This document shows positions 1-10,223 of a stretch of DNA of 30,960 nucleotides, in pieces. Each line of letters starts with the position of its first letter. Within the stretch, counting starts at the first letter, position 1. The translations under genes were made by a program, and so were the position numbers. This DNA is from Phialocephala subalpina (lineage: Eukaryota; Ascomycota; Leotiomycetes; Helotiales; Mollisiaceae). The stretch spans positions 232,263 to 263,222 of the forward strand of contig FJOG01000001.1 of the NCBI GenBank assembly GCA_900073065.1. Reading direction: 5' to 3'. The notes below the pieces were generated by a model that was not told the DNA's origin, did no database searches, and saw nothing but the letters and a program-made list of their open reading frames with translations.

Positions 1-73
1 TTTTAAATTTTTTTTGCTGTATTTTTGTGGCGCCTCGACTTCTCTGCACGTGATTTTCTGGAAGGGCTCTCAT

Positions 74-1174
74 TCACCAGCAAAAGCGCAGTGATGTGGC
101 TAGCCACGGCCCGTGTGACCCCATCGAAACAAAATCGACCCTCTCCAATTTCTCGATCAAAATCGTTCCCGAGTATGCAGAATGGGCACATTTCATGGAG
201 GACGCTCTATAAACCCCCAGATACTTGCGCTGGCGACATTGCGACCGATGAATTGTATTCCGCAACCTTTTCGAATGGTATTGAAGGTCTTTTGCGGTCA
301 TCTGAAAGACTGCTGGCGACCTGGCTAGCATGCCCTGGAAAGTGGATCCTGTAGCTGGCGGGTCCTTCCAGACGAAAATGGAGCGATGGAGCGATCGACC
401 GATTGTTTTATAAATCTCCTCTTTTAGCCTGAGAAAGGCTTTCTCGCCGCCTTCCTCGTAGAGCAGAGGCATGTTAATTCCAAAAAGCCCCAGCAAACAA
501 TATGCCATATGTTCTTCTCGAGTTGCGGTTCTTGCCGCAGCCCAAGACATTTTGACTGCAACGCAGCACTCTTCCAGATAGTCCGACGAGTAGAGAGCTA
601 CCCTCATGATGCCGGTGATTAAGCATACCTCCCCCATTAACTTTCCTTCCCGCCAACCTGGAGGCTTCCGGACATTAGGGTACACGGAATCTTCAGAGAT
701 GTGCCCATTAATTTCCTTGACTGACTGCTAGTCTGTGTCGAAAAAGGCCTCCTTAGGAGGAGCAAGGAGCTTCTGAGGCGTCCAGCCCCGAGTAAACCAT
801 CGTGACTTTTTTAGTTGTCTATCCAAATCAGGCTGCTCCGTAGACACGTCAGAAAGCAAGATGTAACAACGCTGCGAGTCCCTATACCACCAAAACATAG
901 AATTAATTGCCTCGTTCAGCTCTGCACTGCTAGTCTTGTCGATGCAATAGGTGTCAACCCAGCAGTAATCGAATCCATCCACAATAGTTTGGCGCGCACA
1001 GTTGAGGATCTTTTGGATTCCGTCTTTGCGCGAGACCTTCATACCATCTAAGTCAGTATTGAATTCTTGAAATGAGACTTCTGCGTTGCCCTAAGTATGG
1101 GATAGAATAGTGTATTTTGGGATGGAGGAGAAATACTCCTCGAGCTTGAGTGTTCTGGCGTTGATAAGGCGCAT
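74..1174 (-). pseudogene. HET-domain (heterokaryon incompatibility) pseudogene, two internal TAG stops
   Basis: One minus-strand frame runs from ATG 1172-1174 to TGA 74-76 (367 codons) and reads as the N-terminal HET domain of HET-E-like vegetative incompatibility proteins. In order it shows MRLINARTLKLEEYF, KYTILSHT, then a TAG (1091-1093) exactly where the conserved Trp of SHTWG belongs, DYCWVDTYCIDK, SRWFTRGWTPQKLLAPP, FFDTD followed by a second TAG (728-730) where this family again has Trp, then MSWAAARTATREEHMAY, LFGINMPLLYEEG and GMLARSPAVF. Both stops fit TGG to TAG. After about codon 300 the frame stops resembling the family, so the 3' part is probably frameshifted or lost; family members are usually much longer. 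HET proteins trigger cell death after fusion of unlike hyphae. Very sure of family, sure that it is not translatable as annotated. Confidence 0.88.
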
Positions 1175-1849
1175 GGTGTGTTGTCGCGGGCTTCTGATGC
1201 CGAGGCTATATATGAATTGTCCTTGATTAGATTGAAATAGTTGCGCTAGGCAATGATAATTCGCAAGATGTTCATTTGCGAGTATTAGAACAGTATGATC
1301 ATCGCAAGGAACCATCGGGAGGCCTCTCTCTTTGATGGTCACTGACGTGGCAGGGGCGCCCGCAGGCGTTGCTAAGGCTGTGGTGTACCGGCTTATTTGC
1401 CCAATCATCTATTGGTTGATAAATGACCCATTTTGGTCAAATTAACGTCTATTTGGCCAATTGCATGGCATTGATGGATAGACTAAGTGTTCACTCAGCG
1501 ACCGACTTGCTAAGGCTCTCACACCCTGTGCTTATTTCAGAAGGAGCTTTTAAGGGTTGTTTAATCCAAACGATTTTGCTTTTACGTCTACCTCATATCG
1601 TCACCAAAAGCACAAGCAAATACGTTTATTCCTTGTATTGCGGAGTACAGCCGGAGAGCTAGGAGCCTCAATTACGAGTCCCTTCTACTATGGGCTGCTT
1701 ATGATAGGATCTCATAACGAGATCAGGCCCTGCTATGATAAAGGAGGCCCTAGCTCAACCTGCTAAACGCGCCCTTTTAAAAAGAGGCTGTGTGTATATT
1801 AAAGCTATGTATAGTAATGAGGATGGTGGGTAAAGACTCAAAACTTTTG
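1175..1849. other. Gene-less stretch between HET pseudogene and next remnant
   Basis: No convincing coding frame on either strand. A small stem-loop with TGACC/GGTCA arms lies at about 1422-1438, inside an outer ATTGG...CCAAT pairing. From 1675 to 1800 the DNA is dense in TA-containing stop triplets. I see no transposon ends. Confidence 0.3.
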
Positions 1850-2085
1850 GTGCGTTGAGATGAAAGAGATGAAGATGGAGCCTTAGCTACTTCCTTTACC
1901 TCATAAAATATCAGGAAGCTCAGGTCGCCCTTACTCCATTCGTCCTAGTGCGCTTCCTCAATCTCCCACATAAAACCAATCATTTGTGCTGTTGTAGAGC
2001 TTGTAAGCCTTTCGAAAATGAAATAGGGCTTATGATCATGCTCAAGGCCGATGTTTACCAGACGAAATAGACAGTAGCATCTGGT
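1850..2085 (-). pseudogene. Unidentified decayed coding fragment
   Basis: A minus-strand frame open from 2085 downward reads as ordinary protein (for example NIGLEHDHKPYFIFERLTSS, then MIGFMWEIEEAH), is cut by a TAG at 1945-1947, and continues as DEWSKGDLSFLIFYEVKEVA. The stop fits CAG to TAG, the RIP-type change. It lies just downstream of the intact HET gene on the same strand but in its own right; there is no splice signal joining the two that I can defend. Family not recognised. Low confidence that it is a real gene relic and not a chance open frame. Confidence 0.25.
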
Positions 2086-2156
2086 TTATATTGTAGCAAA
2101 ACCTCGGATACACCCCTACAGGCTTAACGTCCTCCAGTGTATTGTATTACACGAGG

Positions 2157-4655
2157 TCAGTACAATACCACTGTCTCCCGCTTTAGCACGGAGACAACTA
2201 CTTCGTCGTGAACCCCGAAATTGTCGTTCGTGGACATTATCCCGATGCGCCTCCACACACCGTTGAGAGGTTGCAAGACAAGATAAACTCTGTGCGGCTC
2301 TGTACCCTGCCAAGCTTTTTCGTATTCTGGGTTGTAGTAGGTAGAACTGAATATTAAGGCGATTTTCCAGCCAAGGTTGTGGTAAGTACCTGGACCAGAG
2401 GCCGGTATGTCCTGCAAAGCACAATCTAAGTCCAGTCTCAATTCACTCTTCTCTGCAGCGGCAAGTGAACGCAGAGTAATACTAAATCCGTATTCGTTAC
2501 TGCCGAAACTTGGCATCGTAACAATGCAACTTCCGACATCACCTGTTAATGTCTCCAACTTGATATGGCGACCAAATTCTGGAAGGACTTTGCCAGTGCT
2601 CTGGCGCCAAGTGTCGTCGATGGAAATCCATTCTAGCTGGGGCGAGTCGGACTTTTGTTGTACCCAGACTTGAATGCCGTTATGGAGATTCAGCTGGACA
2701 TCTCCCTGTATCTCTTGCGCCCCGGCGTAATCATTACGGTACTTGAAAGGGCCCCTCCGCAAACTTATCCAGGACCATGATGGCATGCCTGTACGTCTTG
2801 TCGAACTGTCCTCTTTGGAGCCTTTCCCATCGCCTTCGTACCGAGTCCAGGTCAAGCCATGGAGGAAAGCTAGTGTGGGAGATGGCTGGATTGGCTCTCC
2901 TGGACCAGGAAACTCGTCGTACATGAAGTGCTTCCAAGTCCCTGCATGGAAAAGGTTGGGATGAAGGCGCTTCTTTGACGGATCTAGAGTAGAGGAGGAG
3001 ATAATACTCTTCGAATCCAGCAGTGTCGCCACCTGAGTGTTCTGGGACACCTTGATATCACTACTCCATCCTGCAGGCTCGTTTGTACTAGGTTTGCGTA
3101 GCTCACGGCCCTCTCGCGTAATTAGAGGCACCCCAAAGAAGCTAAAATACTCAGCTCGATTGAGTATACCCCGAAATGCATTAAGAGTGTCAGATTCATA
3201 GGTTATGTCCCTCTTTAGTAACTCGTTCGCAAGTGACTGAAAAGTCTGTAAGATTGTCATGCTCTTGCTGCCGTATTGGTCTCCGGTCCACCCACCGAAC
3301 ACAGAGCCGATGTTAACTTCACCGTCCTGGTCGTAGCTGCTCATTTTAGGTAGACGGGGCAATGCTTCGTATCTGCTTGTCGTCTTACACAAGTATTGCA
3401 GCTGCCTCGGACTGAAGATCAAGCATCGCGTGGACAGTCTGGCTTCCTGAAATGTCCATGCCCGAGTAGCCCATTTCGATTGCTTGACCGTAGCCTGGAT
3501 ACCAGGGCCTACTGGAACCACCCTGTGAGATCCAATCCAGGCTTGCGGTTGAAGGTCACGAGAGATGAGTGGGTGGGTGCCTGCACCTGGCAACCCGAAG
3601 CTGTCATCGACTCCGCTGGCTGCAACAAGGGTAATTTTGGCAGCCTCGTAGATTTTGTCCATCAAGGATAGCTGAATTGCTTTGGTAACTGGATCGTCCT
3701 GGTCGATGCAATATCTATCACACCAGAGATACCGGTAGTCTAACGCAAGTGTCGCGGCCATGGCATCAGTAATAGTCCTAGGAACATTTGCTGGGACCTC
3801 GGTAAGCTTGGTCAATCCGCTGTCGTCGGAAGACTTAGATGAGGCGATGGGCTGCGGACCCCATACATAGCTCAAGGCGAGATATTCCGCATCAGCTGGT
3901 AGGGGTAAGATGCTTCTCGACAGACAATCTATGACATGGATTGTTCCAGAAATATTAGCGGCAGATGCGCAACAGGATGGGTGTAAGGTGCTACATTCTT
4001 GAATCCAAGCCTTCACCGAACGAAAGTCAGCCTTAGCTGGGTCTAGGATCCTGGCGTGATACGGCGATTGAATATCTTCAGAAAGTCCGTCTCCTGTCTC
4101 AACAGGGACCAACAGCTCTTCCCTTCGAATACCCTCCATTGGAGGCGGGAGATATCCTAGTCTTCCACGTGACACCAGGATCCTGTTTTCCTCACTCACG
4201 GCGAGTCCCATCACGAAGTGCTCAGGAGGATAGTCCAGGGCAATAAGCCTCTCCTTCTCGTTCAGAAGATTGATCACATAAAGTCCGTATTTATCATCAC
4301 TCTTGTAGGCAGGAAGCTCAGAGATAAGCTTGCATAGTGCGCATGCCAATGACTCGGATCGACTCTGTTCATCATGGGCGGACCCTTCACATACATGTGA
4401 AGCAACTTGAGCAGGTTCAAATAGCTCTGTGTCGTGTTGCGCCAAGATCTCGTCACGCACACATAGGTGCTGACTAGAAGACCGCAATGGATCTCGAGGT
4501 TGACTGATAGCGTTTTGCTCCTGCCATGTTTCAAGTAGATGTGCCTGTCGACATTCAAGAGTAGGACCCTTTATGTTGCTCTGGCCGCGTTGAAAATTCT
4601 GGAAAGATGGAGTCATATGGACTCGCGAAAATATATCGCCCCATGATCTTGACAT
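2157..4655 (-). CDS. HET domain-containing protein (heterokaryon incompatibility type), intact
   Basis: A single uninterrupted 832-aa reading frame from ATG 4653-4655 to TGA 2157-2159. The HET domain spans roughly residues 258-405: YLALSYVWG (258-266), GLTKLTEVPANVPRTITDAM (280-299), LWCDRYCIDQ (310-319) and RAWTFQE (398-404), all in the expected order and spacing. Downstream are the usual fungal companions of this subfamily, DTLNAFRGIL (489-498) and PSWSW (625-629). The first about 100 residues are low in recognisable motifs; Met14 is an alternative start. HET proteins act in the cytoplasm in non-self recognition, and many paralogues have no known role in incompatibility. There is no predicted NACHT, WD or ankyrin part, so partner recognition, if any, is by the unique C-terminus. 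It is a different HET subfamily from the pseudogene at 74-1174. Confidence 0.9.
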   Translation of the reverse strand: MSRSWGDIFSRVHMTPSFQNFQRGQSNIKGPTLECRQAHLLETWQEQNAISQPRDPLRSSSQHLCVRDEILAQHDTELFEPAQVASHVCEGSAHDEQSRSESLACALCKLISELPAYKSDDKYGLYVINLLNEKERLIALDYPPEHFVMGLAVSEENRILVSRGRLGYLPPPMEGIRREELLVPVETGDGLSEDIQSPYHARILDPAKADFRSVKAWIQECSTLHPSCCASAANISGTIHVIDCLSRSILPLPADAEYLALSYVWGPQPIASSKSSDDSGLTKLTEVPANVPRTITDAMAATLALDYRYLWCDRYCIDQDDPVTKAIQLSLMDKIYEAAKITLVAASGVDDSFGLPGAGTHPLISRDLQPQAWIGSHRVVPVGPGIQATVKQSKWATRAWTFQEARLSTRCLIFSPRQLQYLCKTTSRYEALPRLPKMSSYDQDGEVNIGSVFGGWTGDQYGSKSMTILQTFQSLANELLKRDITYESDTLNAFRGILNRAEYFSFFGVPLITREGRELRKPSTNEPAGWSSDIKVSQNTQVATLLDSKSIISSSTLDPSKKRLHPNLFHAGTWKHFMYDEFPGPGEPIQPSPTLAFLHGLTWTRYEGDGKGSKEDSSTRRTGMPSWSWISLRRGPFKYRNDYAGAQEIQGDVQLNLHNGIQVWVQQKSDSPQLEWISIDDTWRQSTGKVLPEFGRHIKLETLTGDVGSCIVTMPSFGSNEYGFSITLRSLAAAEKSELRLDLDCALQDIPASGPGTYHNLGWKIALIFSSTYYNPEYEKAWQGTEPHRVYLVLQPLNGVWRRIGIMSTNDNFGVHDEVVVSVLKRETVVLY

Positions 4656-6202
4656 AATGCGCGCTGACTAGTAGATAGAGTATTAGCAGGTTAAAAACTG
4701 TGATCTCATTGACAAGCTGGGCTCCTACTAATGGCTGGGGCCTTACTAATGGAACAACAATTGTGTGGCAGTCTGCTAGACTGAATGGGTCGAGATCGCT
4801 CCTCTGAGCACTCAGGTATTATTCTGATCGAGGACAAAGACGACGCGGAACTTTCACGTTTGACTAGGAATTTGAATCATAAATTATCGGAATTGATGGG
4901 TTCATCGATGGTGTGATAGCGCGTTTAGAAGAAGACACAAGGAGTATCTTTCAAGTATCGTCCGTACTTGCAACTGGGAGCAGAAGGCTGGTCAGCGATG
5001 TTATTAGCTGGAAGATACTGCGCGATTCTTTGCTCGCCAATCAATCAATCTTGCGCTGATACAATCGAACAGATTTGTGCCCTCGCACAATAGTTTGATG
5101 AATTGCTAACCTAACAAGAGGAGCACACGTATTCGGGAATATTTCGATTTCAGCCACAGCAGGGTCGTGGCGGGTCCTAGATTCAAGAATATTCAATTGC
5201 GGAGCAATGATATAGCGCAATATGTTCACCTTCGAACATCAAAAGAGTGGGAAAGCGAAACAAAAAGGATCGTTGAGGAGGTTGCGTGATTCTGTTTGCC
5301 GTTCTCTGATGTGGCTGTGCTACCTGCAGGGGTCACCGAGGCTTTTTTGCAAGGCTGATTTGGGGGCTGAAAACCGACAGCTCCATCAACCCACTTTACT
5401 TCCAGCTTTTAGCGAAGTCATTCACGGCCTCCTCATGCCAAGTAATTGCATCACAAACTGGCTTGAGATATCTCTCAGCAAAAAACGTCCCTCAGCGACG
5501 TCGAAAGAGTGAGGCTCAAACCATGACTCGCCGGTACCAACAATAATGAAAGCGGTGAAAATTTGATTCATAAGCACAACTTTACTAGTTAATGCCACAG
5601 CTCTAGGGCAATAGTTTAGATACCTACTATGATAGTTAGAACCTTGTCTCACTTCGTGTGCCCGCAAATAAACACCAAATTTCTGAGTTTATGCTGAAAT
5701 ACTTGGCTACTTCTGCAGGATACATGCCTTTCTCTAACTTCTCACCATCTTCATCTTCTAATATCAGAGACTCGCTCGATGCATTTAGCAGACCACGCAG
5801 CAGGACATATCATCAAATTTTATCTTCAAACGTCTGATAAGTAGGTGCCTATGCTGAAGCCTCTTGGCCGAACTCAGGGGCTCGCTAAACACTTTCCGCC
5901 CTTTCATTCTAACCGAACGATGGAGTCCCGCTTTCTAACCTCCAATGCTTCAAGAACACCAATATTGTTATATTCAAAGGCTGGCTTCTTTAAACTACGG
6001 AAGACTTGGCTGGCTTATTAATTAAGCCAAAACCTATCTATCTAGCGTTATCAAAGCCTTGTTTAGGGCTGGGGGAGAATCTAGGCCTTTAACTATAGTT
6101 CCCCCAGCTGATATCTCTAGCCTTTCGATAAGTATTTAGTGCACAGTCTATCTCGTTACCAATGTAAGGAGTTAGCTGGTACCTAGCCTCATATGTATCT
6201 GT
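4656..6202. other. Long gene-less stretch upstream of the HET gene
   Basis: About 1.5 kb without a gene I can support. Open frames at 5041-5229 and 5422-5667 (minus) carry no recognisable motif; near 5400-5480 two minus frames both read protein-like, which could be a frameshifted relic. Around 6008-6110 there are two small hairpins: GGCTTA/TAAGCC arms around TTAAT, and GCTGGGGGA/TCCCCCAGC arms about 25 bp apart. Confidence 0.3.
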
Positions 6203-6208
6203 CACGTG
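6203..6208. promoter_or_regulatory. CACGTG E-box upstream of decayed F-box-like gene
   Basis: A CACGTG palindrome in the context GTCACGTGAC, itself a 10-bp palindrome, 182 bp before ATG 6390. The same hexamer sits before several other starts in this window. The core is what bHLH factors of the Cbf1/Pho4/SREBP type bind; function here is inferred. Confidence 0.35.
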
Positions 6209-6389
6209 ACAATTTCACAGTTCAAATTCAAACAGCAATCCATATATGCCCAATTTCGCCGCTCTATGTATAAATACGGAAGGTATGAATTCAAGTCAGT
6301 TCTCCGAGACCCTAAAAAGCACCTCCCAGATTCCTCACATATTCAAAATTCTTCCCATAAAAGCATCTACCACACAAATCAGCACAGCA

Positions 6390-7388
6390 ATGGCGGAAAT
6401 TCATCGAAAAATAAAGATCACCAACGAGGAGGGCGAGATTCTGGCTCGGAGATCTAAAGTCCCATGCCCACTGAATACTCTCCCTGGCTTACCGATAGAA
6501 CTACAGCAGCAAATCTACCATGAGCTGCTGCATTCTCCAGCTGGTTACGTTACACTCGTTGCTCAAACAACTCAATTGAACAAGCCGCGGAATTCCAGGC
6601 TCAGAATCCAATCTCATGACCTAGAGAAGATATCCCATGCATATCCAGAGATGAAAGGATTCATCTGGCTATTCGGCGAACCCGCGGTCAAGTCAACGAC
6701 AAGACAAAAGACTTCTGGGAATACTGTACTTTATCCTTCACGTATAAGCTGTGGACGCATAGCGGCCAGTGGTTGTAAGTGTTCCAAGTTTGAAAGTTTT
6801 ATGTTCGCGCTCTTTCCTCTCCTTCTCGGTTATTGTCTAAATTGTGGTTGGGGGAACCAAGTAGTTTCTTTCAAGTTTCAATAGCGACAGAGAATTATAC
6901 TGATTTTGTTTCGTTAATAAGCTACCCTATGATGAAATACTCTCTTCTTTGAAGGACCGCATTCAGCGCGTTGAATTAGAGCTTCCAATTTTGCTCCACA
7001 ACCATCGTGTCAGACGTTCGCATCTAGAATACTAGATTCCTTGAAAGACTGCACCAATTGAAGTCTATCACCATTAGGAACAATGGATACGAGCACAATT
7101 TTGATCCTAACGCACCTTTGGGGTTGCATAATGTCAACTCTTTCCGGATGGATGTTATTTTTGATAAAGACGAGGAAGCGTATCACAATATGAGAGGCGA
7201 CGATATGGCTCTCGCACAAATTTTCGGCAAGCAAATTGCTCACAACGGTCCTCTTGCACACTTAGAGAGAAAACTGATTTTCAATATCCCTCTAACGTCC
7301 TTCACTTTGGAGACAAATGGCATATGGCACCAGGAGGCTGGATGGCATCTCAACTTATGGCTGTTCATATTTCACCCCTACTGGGAAG
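6390..7388 (+). pseudogene. Decayed F-box/2EXR-like gene
   Basis: Starts well at ATG 6390 (context CAGCAATGG) with a charged N-terminus followed by LPGLPIELQQQIYHELL, the amphipathic LP-x-E-L-x-x-x-I-Y pattern of fungal F-box and 2EXR proteins. The sense then moves to another frame near 6650-6690 (QVNDKTKDFWEYCTLSFTYK, ending at 6774 before a GTAAGT), resumes in pieces at about 6925-7033 (ILSSLKDRIQRVELELP), shifts again at the TAG near 7033, and runs from 7035 to 7388 (RFLERLHQLKSITIRNNGY, later HQEAGWHLNLWLF) up to a GTGAGT donor. No combination of splice sites that I tried restores one frame, so at least two indels are needed. Some apparent shifts could be unrecognised introns. The 3' side runs into the oppositely oriented Zn2Cys6 relic. 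Confidence 0.5.
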
Positions 7389-7399
7389 GTGAGTTCTTG

Positions 7400-7925
7400 G
7401 TCATTGATACATGGTGAGGAAAGATAACCAGCACTTAGCACATGTGTTAATCAGCGCCGGAAGCTTGGAGAAGATGCAAATGAGTTGCGGACATCTCCTA
7501 CATATTGCCCCTTTCCACGTAGCTTTCAGGCCAGTCGAGAATTCTGCTGCTAGACGAGAGTATCATGACCATCTCCACCTCTTCTTGAATATCTCAGCTT
7601 GGAAGTTAGCTTGCCTGGCCAAGGATAGGAAATGTAGCGAATTGGTCATTGGGCCAGCTTTGCAGAATTGATTCTTGAGGGTTTCTTTGACTGCCTAGGA
7701 GGTGCGTAGCCCCCACATGTCAGGCAAAGTTCGAAGCATCGCATACAACTCGGTTGCGTTCGTCGCATTTTACTTTTCGCGATCTAGCAAGGACATCAGT
7801 TGAGGTCACATCCTTTCTAAATTATTCCCGAAACTCAACTTGCAAGTGATGCAACCTCCAGTGCTTTTTGAGTGGTATTTCCGCTTACGTTTGCCCTTGG
7901 GCTCGGGACATCCATGTTGTTCCAT
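7400..7925 (-). pseudogene. Broken Zn2Cys6 (GAL4-type) transcription factor
   Basis: From ATG 7923-7925 the minus strand reads MEQHGCPEPKGKRKRKYHSK then STGGCITCK, the start of a fungal binuclear zinc cluster. A 56-bp intron (7784-7839, GTTGAG...TTGCTAG with CTCAACTGA branch region) splits the lysine after CITC, just where such introns are common. Exon 2 continues SRKVKCDERN and then loses frame at about 7751-7755. In the next frame the missing half is present: PSCMRCFELCLTCGGY, which supplies the remaining cysteines. A single missing base therefore breaks the DNA-binding domain. Downstream the sense frame stays protein-like to about 7400 with further stops (for example LARQANFQAEIFKKRW). Normal proteins of this class are 400-700 aa nuclear regulators; nothing here suggests the target pathway. 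Confidence 0.75.
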
Positions 7926-8426
7926 TGTGGGCGATTGACCAATCATCGTGGTGTCTTGGATGATAGCTTCACTTAAGATCGTAGTATGCATCGTCGATTG
8001 TCTACTATGATAAGTGCAATTCGGGGATTGTTATGAAGCAAGACGGAAATGAGACTGATCGGCAAGATTTGCTGTACCGCAGTCAGATCCCAGTTCCTAT
8101 TAGCGCCTTCGGTAAACACAAGAGAGACTAGAATGATGGAAAAGGGGGTTTCCTGATTTTGGTTCCTTCTCCTAGATGTTCTCCGCGACACGAAAAATTT
8201 GTATCAGTTGGGTAGCCCGATAATTCTTTCATCAAAACATAATAATGTAGAGAGAGCGGACTCCATATACGGCATCCGCCAAGAATAGCCAAGGAATGTC
8301 ACGTGGTTCACAACCTCACGATTGACGTGCTGTTGCCTCGAGCATAAAACAACGTCAATCAATGCATATATCCTTCATCTCATCCTTCCAATAAGCAGCA
8401 ACTCTTCACTTAGGACACTCACGACC
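7926..8426. other. Intergenic DNA between two divergently oriented dead genes
   Basis: Holds the upstream regions of the Zn2Cys6 relic (leftward) and the F-box relic (rightward), with a CACGTG at 8300-8305 and a CATAAAAC TATA-like box at 8343-8350. No coding frame that I can support. Confidence 0.35.
8300..8305. promoter_or_regulatory. CACGTG E-box upstream of F-box pseudogene
   Basis: CACGTG 122 bp before ATG 8427, with a TATA-like CATAAAAC about 80 bp before the ATG. Survival of a normal-looking promoter ahead of a coding region with two stops suggests the gene died recently. Confidence 0.35.
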
Positions 8427-9040
8427 ATGGGGCGCGCACAGGATCAAGTCTTCTCTGTTCTTGAGATCCTCTAGAACATCCTACTTCAACTTCCAGTTCG
8501 GAACCTACTCGTCAACGCTCAGCTCGTGTGTCATGACTGGAATACAGCAATCAAAAGCCCTAATTTGCAGCAAGATCTTTTATTCAAACCCACTACCGAG
8601 ATTGCGGGTCAGAATCCACAGCTCAATCCTCTTCTTCAGGAAGTCTTCGCACCTTGGTTCAACAAAAAGCAACAAAAGAATAGACACAGTCGCAGTATAG
8701 AATTCAAAACCTTAGAATAGAACAACAGCGACAAAAACAGAGCAGAATATGCAAGGGAAGAAGCAATCTGGCGACAAATGCTCCCCGTTCAACCTCTTGC
8801 TACTACATTTGAGGTCGATGCCATGCAGTACACCATGGGGGCCCGAGTCGCCAGAAAGGCGAGCTGCATTTTGCTAATGGAGTACGCATGGGTACGCTCT
8901 ATGATTATGCACAAAAGACGGTAGCAAGGCCCATTTCTTCCTTTTGGGTGGAGTGGAATATGTTCCCAAAGTCAATGACGATAGCAATACCCCTCTTCGG
9001 GAAGCAGCAGCTTGGAAACCAAGCTCGAAGGTGACGATAC
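8427..9040 (+). pseudogene. F-box protein pseudogene, two TAG stops and one frameshift
   Basis: From ATG 8427 (ACCATGG) the frame reads QDQVFSVLEIL, TAG (8472-8474), NILLQLPVRNLLVNAQLVCH, DWNTAIKSPNLQQDLLFKP: a textbook F-box helix set interrupted by one stop. It stays open to a second TAG at 8718-8720 and continues in the same frame (RAEYAREEAIWRQMLPVQPL) before a one-base slip in the G run 8837-8841. The next frame carries on as KGELHFANGVRMGTLYDYAQ and SSFWVEWNMFP. F-box proteins are substrate receptors of SCF ubiquitin ligases; in fungi this type is a large, fast-turnover family. Both stops are TAG and can be explained by C-to-T or G-to-A in CpA/TpG context. The exact 3' end is uncertain. 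Confidence 0.8.
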
Positions 9041-10220
9041 ACACGAGTCAGACAGTCCAGTGTAAGAGGGGTATGCCGAGTAATATCAGGCCAGAATTCA
9101 AGAGTAAGGGTTATCGGCATTTGAAGATTTCGCTTCAGAAGGTTCCTGTGCCGCGTCGTCGTCGTTGATGCCTGTATCTCACGCAGATAAACACAATGAC
9201 TTCTGACGTACAAATTGATTACATTCTTGTACATGTAAATGTACCACTGTATACCTCAAGTACGCGCACCCCTACAATGTTATTTCTTTCCTCTCACTGC
9301 TGTTTTACCTGCCCTCCCTTTGAACTGCCCTGTCCCATGACTAGTATATTTACCACTCGCTCACTCAACGCTTTCTTTTCAGTCTGTCCTGTTCCTCTTT
9401 GGACCGTTCTGTACGCTGCTCGATTTCCCAACGATGGTCAACCGGAGGAATTACTTCAACCTCTTACATGGACACCTTAGCGAATGTGCCAAGGTTGAGT
9501 TTAGCAAGGTCGTTATATCCGGGTTCCCCCATGTCAAGGGTTTCCTGCCCAACAATGATTAATACTCGTGCCAAATGTTGATTACCCTTCCTGACCATAG
9601 TGTTATTAACCCACACCTCTCCTCTGTACTTACAATTCCATATTCTCAGTTATTGGTCCAAGATTCTCTTTCCTCGTCACCTGAGATGGTGATAAGACGT
9701 GTTAGTACCAGGTTGATAATGGAGCTGGATATCGTTGGACGCTGTAGAAGAAAACAAAATCCCAGCTGGGGTCACAAAAACTTCCAAAAGACACACTTAG
9801 AAGGCCGCCGTGTGGTCCATATGAAGTCTAATAACGATTGTGGGCAAAGAAAAAAAACCATACCAATTTTGCCTTTTCTAACGCAGTGACACTTTGAGAG
9901 TGAAGGTAAACCAATGTATGATAGTGCGGGCTAACGATGTGACTTCCAGGATACCATAGCAGGCTTCCACTTGCGACAATGATTTCCAAGTAGAAAGTCT
10001 ATTTAATACTTCCAGCTTCGGAGATGGGTATAGAAAGTAGGAATGCACCACGTGACTGGAGACTTTGCTTCAACTGCCGGTAGCGGAGTTGATGCTTGAG
10101 ACCTTGTGATACTCTCTGGTAAGAGTAGAGGTATTCCTCGCCCTTAGGGTCTTGAGTGGGAAAAGAAGACTTGACGTCCCTCTTCGCGCGCGGCAAGGGA
10201 GCATTGTAAGGTCAAGAAAA
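9041..10220. other. Gene-less stretch
   Basis: About 1.2 kb with no recognisable gene. Open frames at 9196-9480, 9399-9581 and 9575-9889 on the + strand carry no motif and have no splice context. A CACGTG lies at 10049-10054. Minus-strand frames at 9999-10315 may be the decayed 3' part of the P450-like remnant. Confidence 0.3.
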
Positions 10221-10223
10221 TCC

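Noticed and set aside
7411..7671. Plus-strand open frame as a last exon of the decayed F-box-like gene
   Set aside because: The GTGAGT/ATCAG intron 7389-7454 puts a different frame in phase, which stops quickly; the minus-strand Zn2Cys6 relic accounts for the same DNA.
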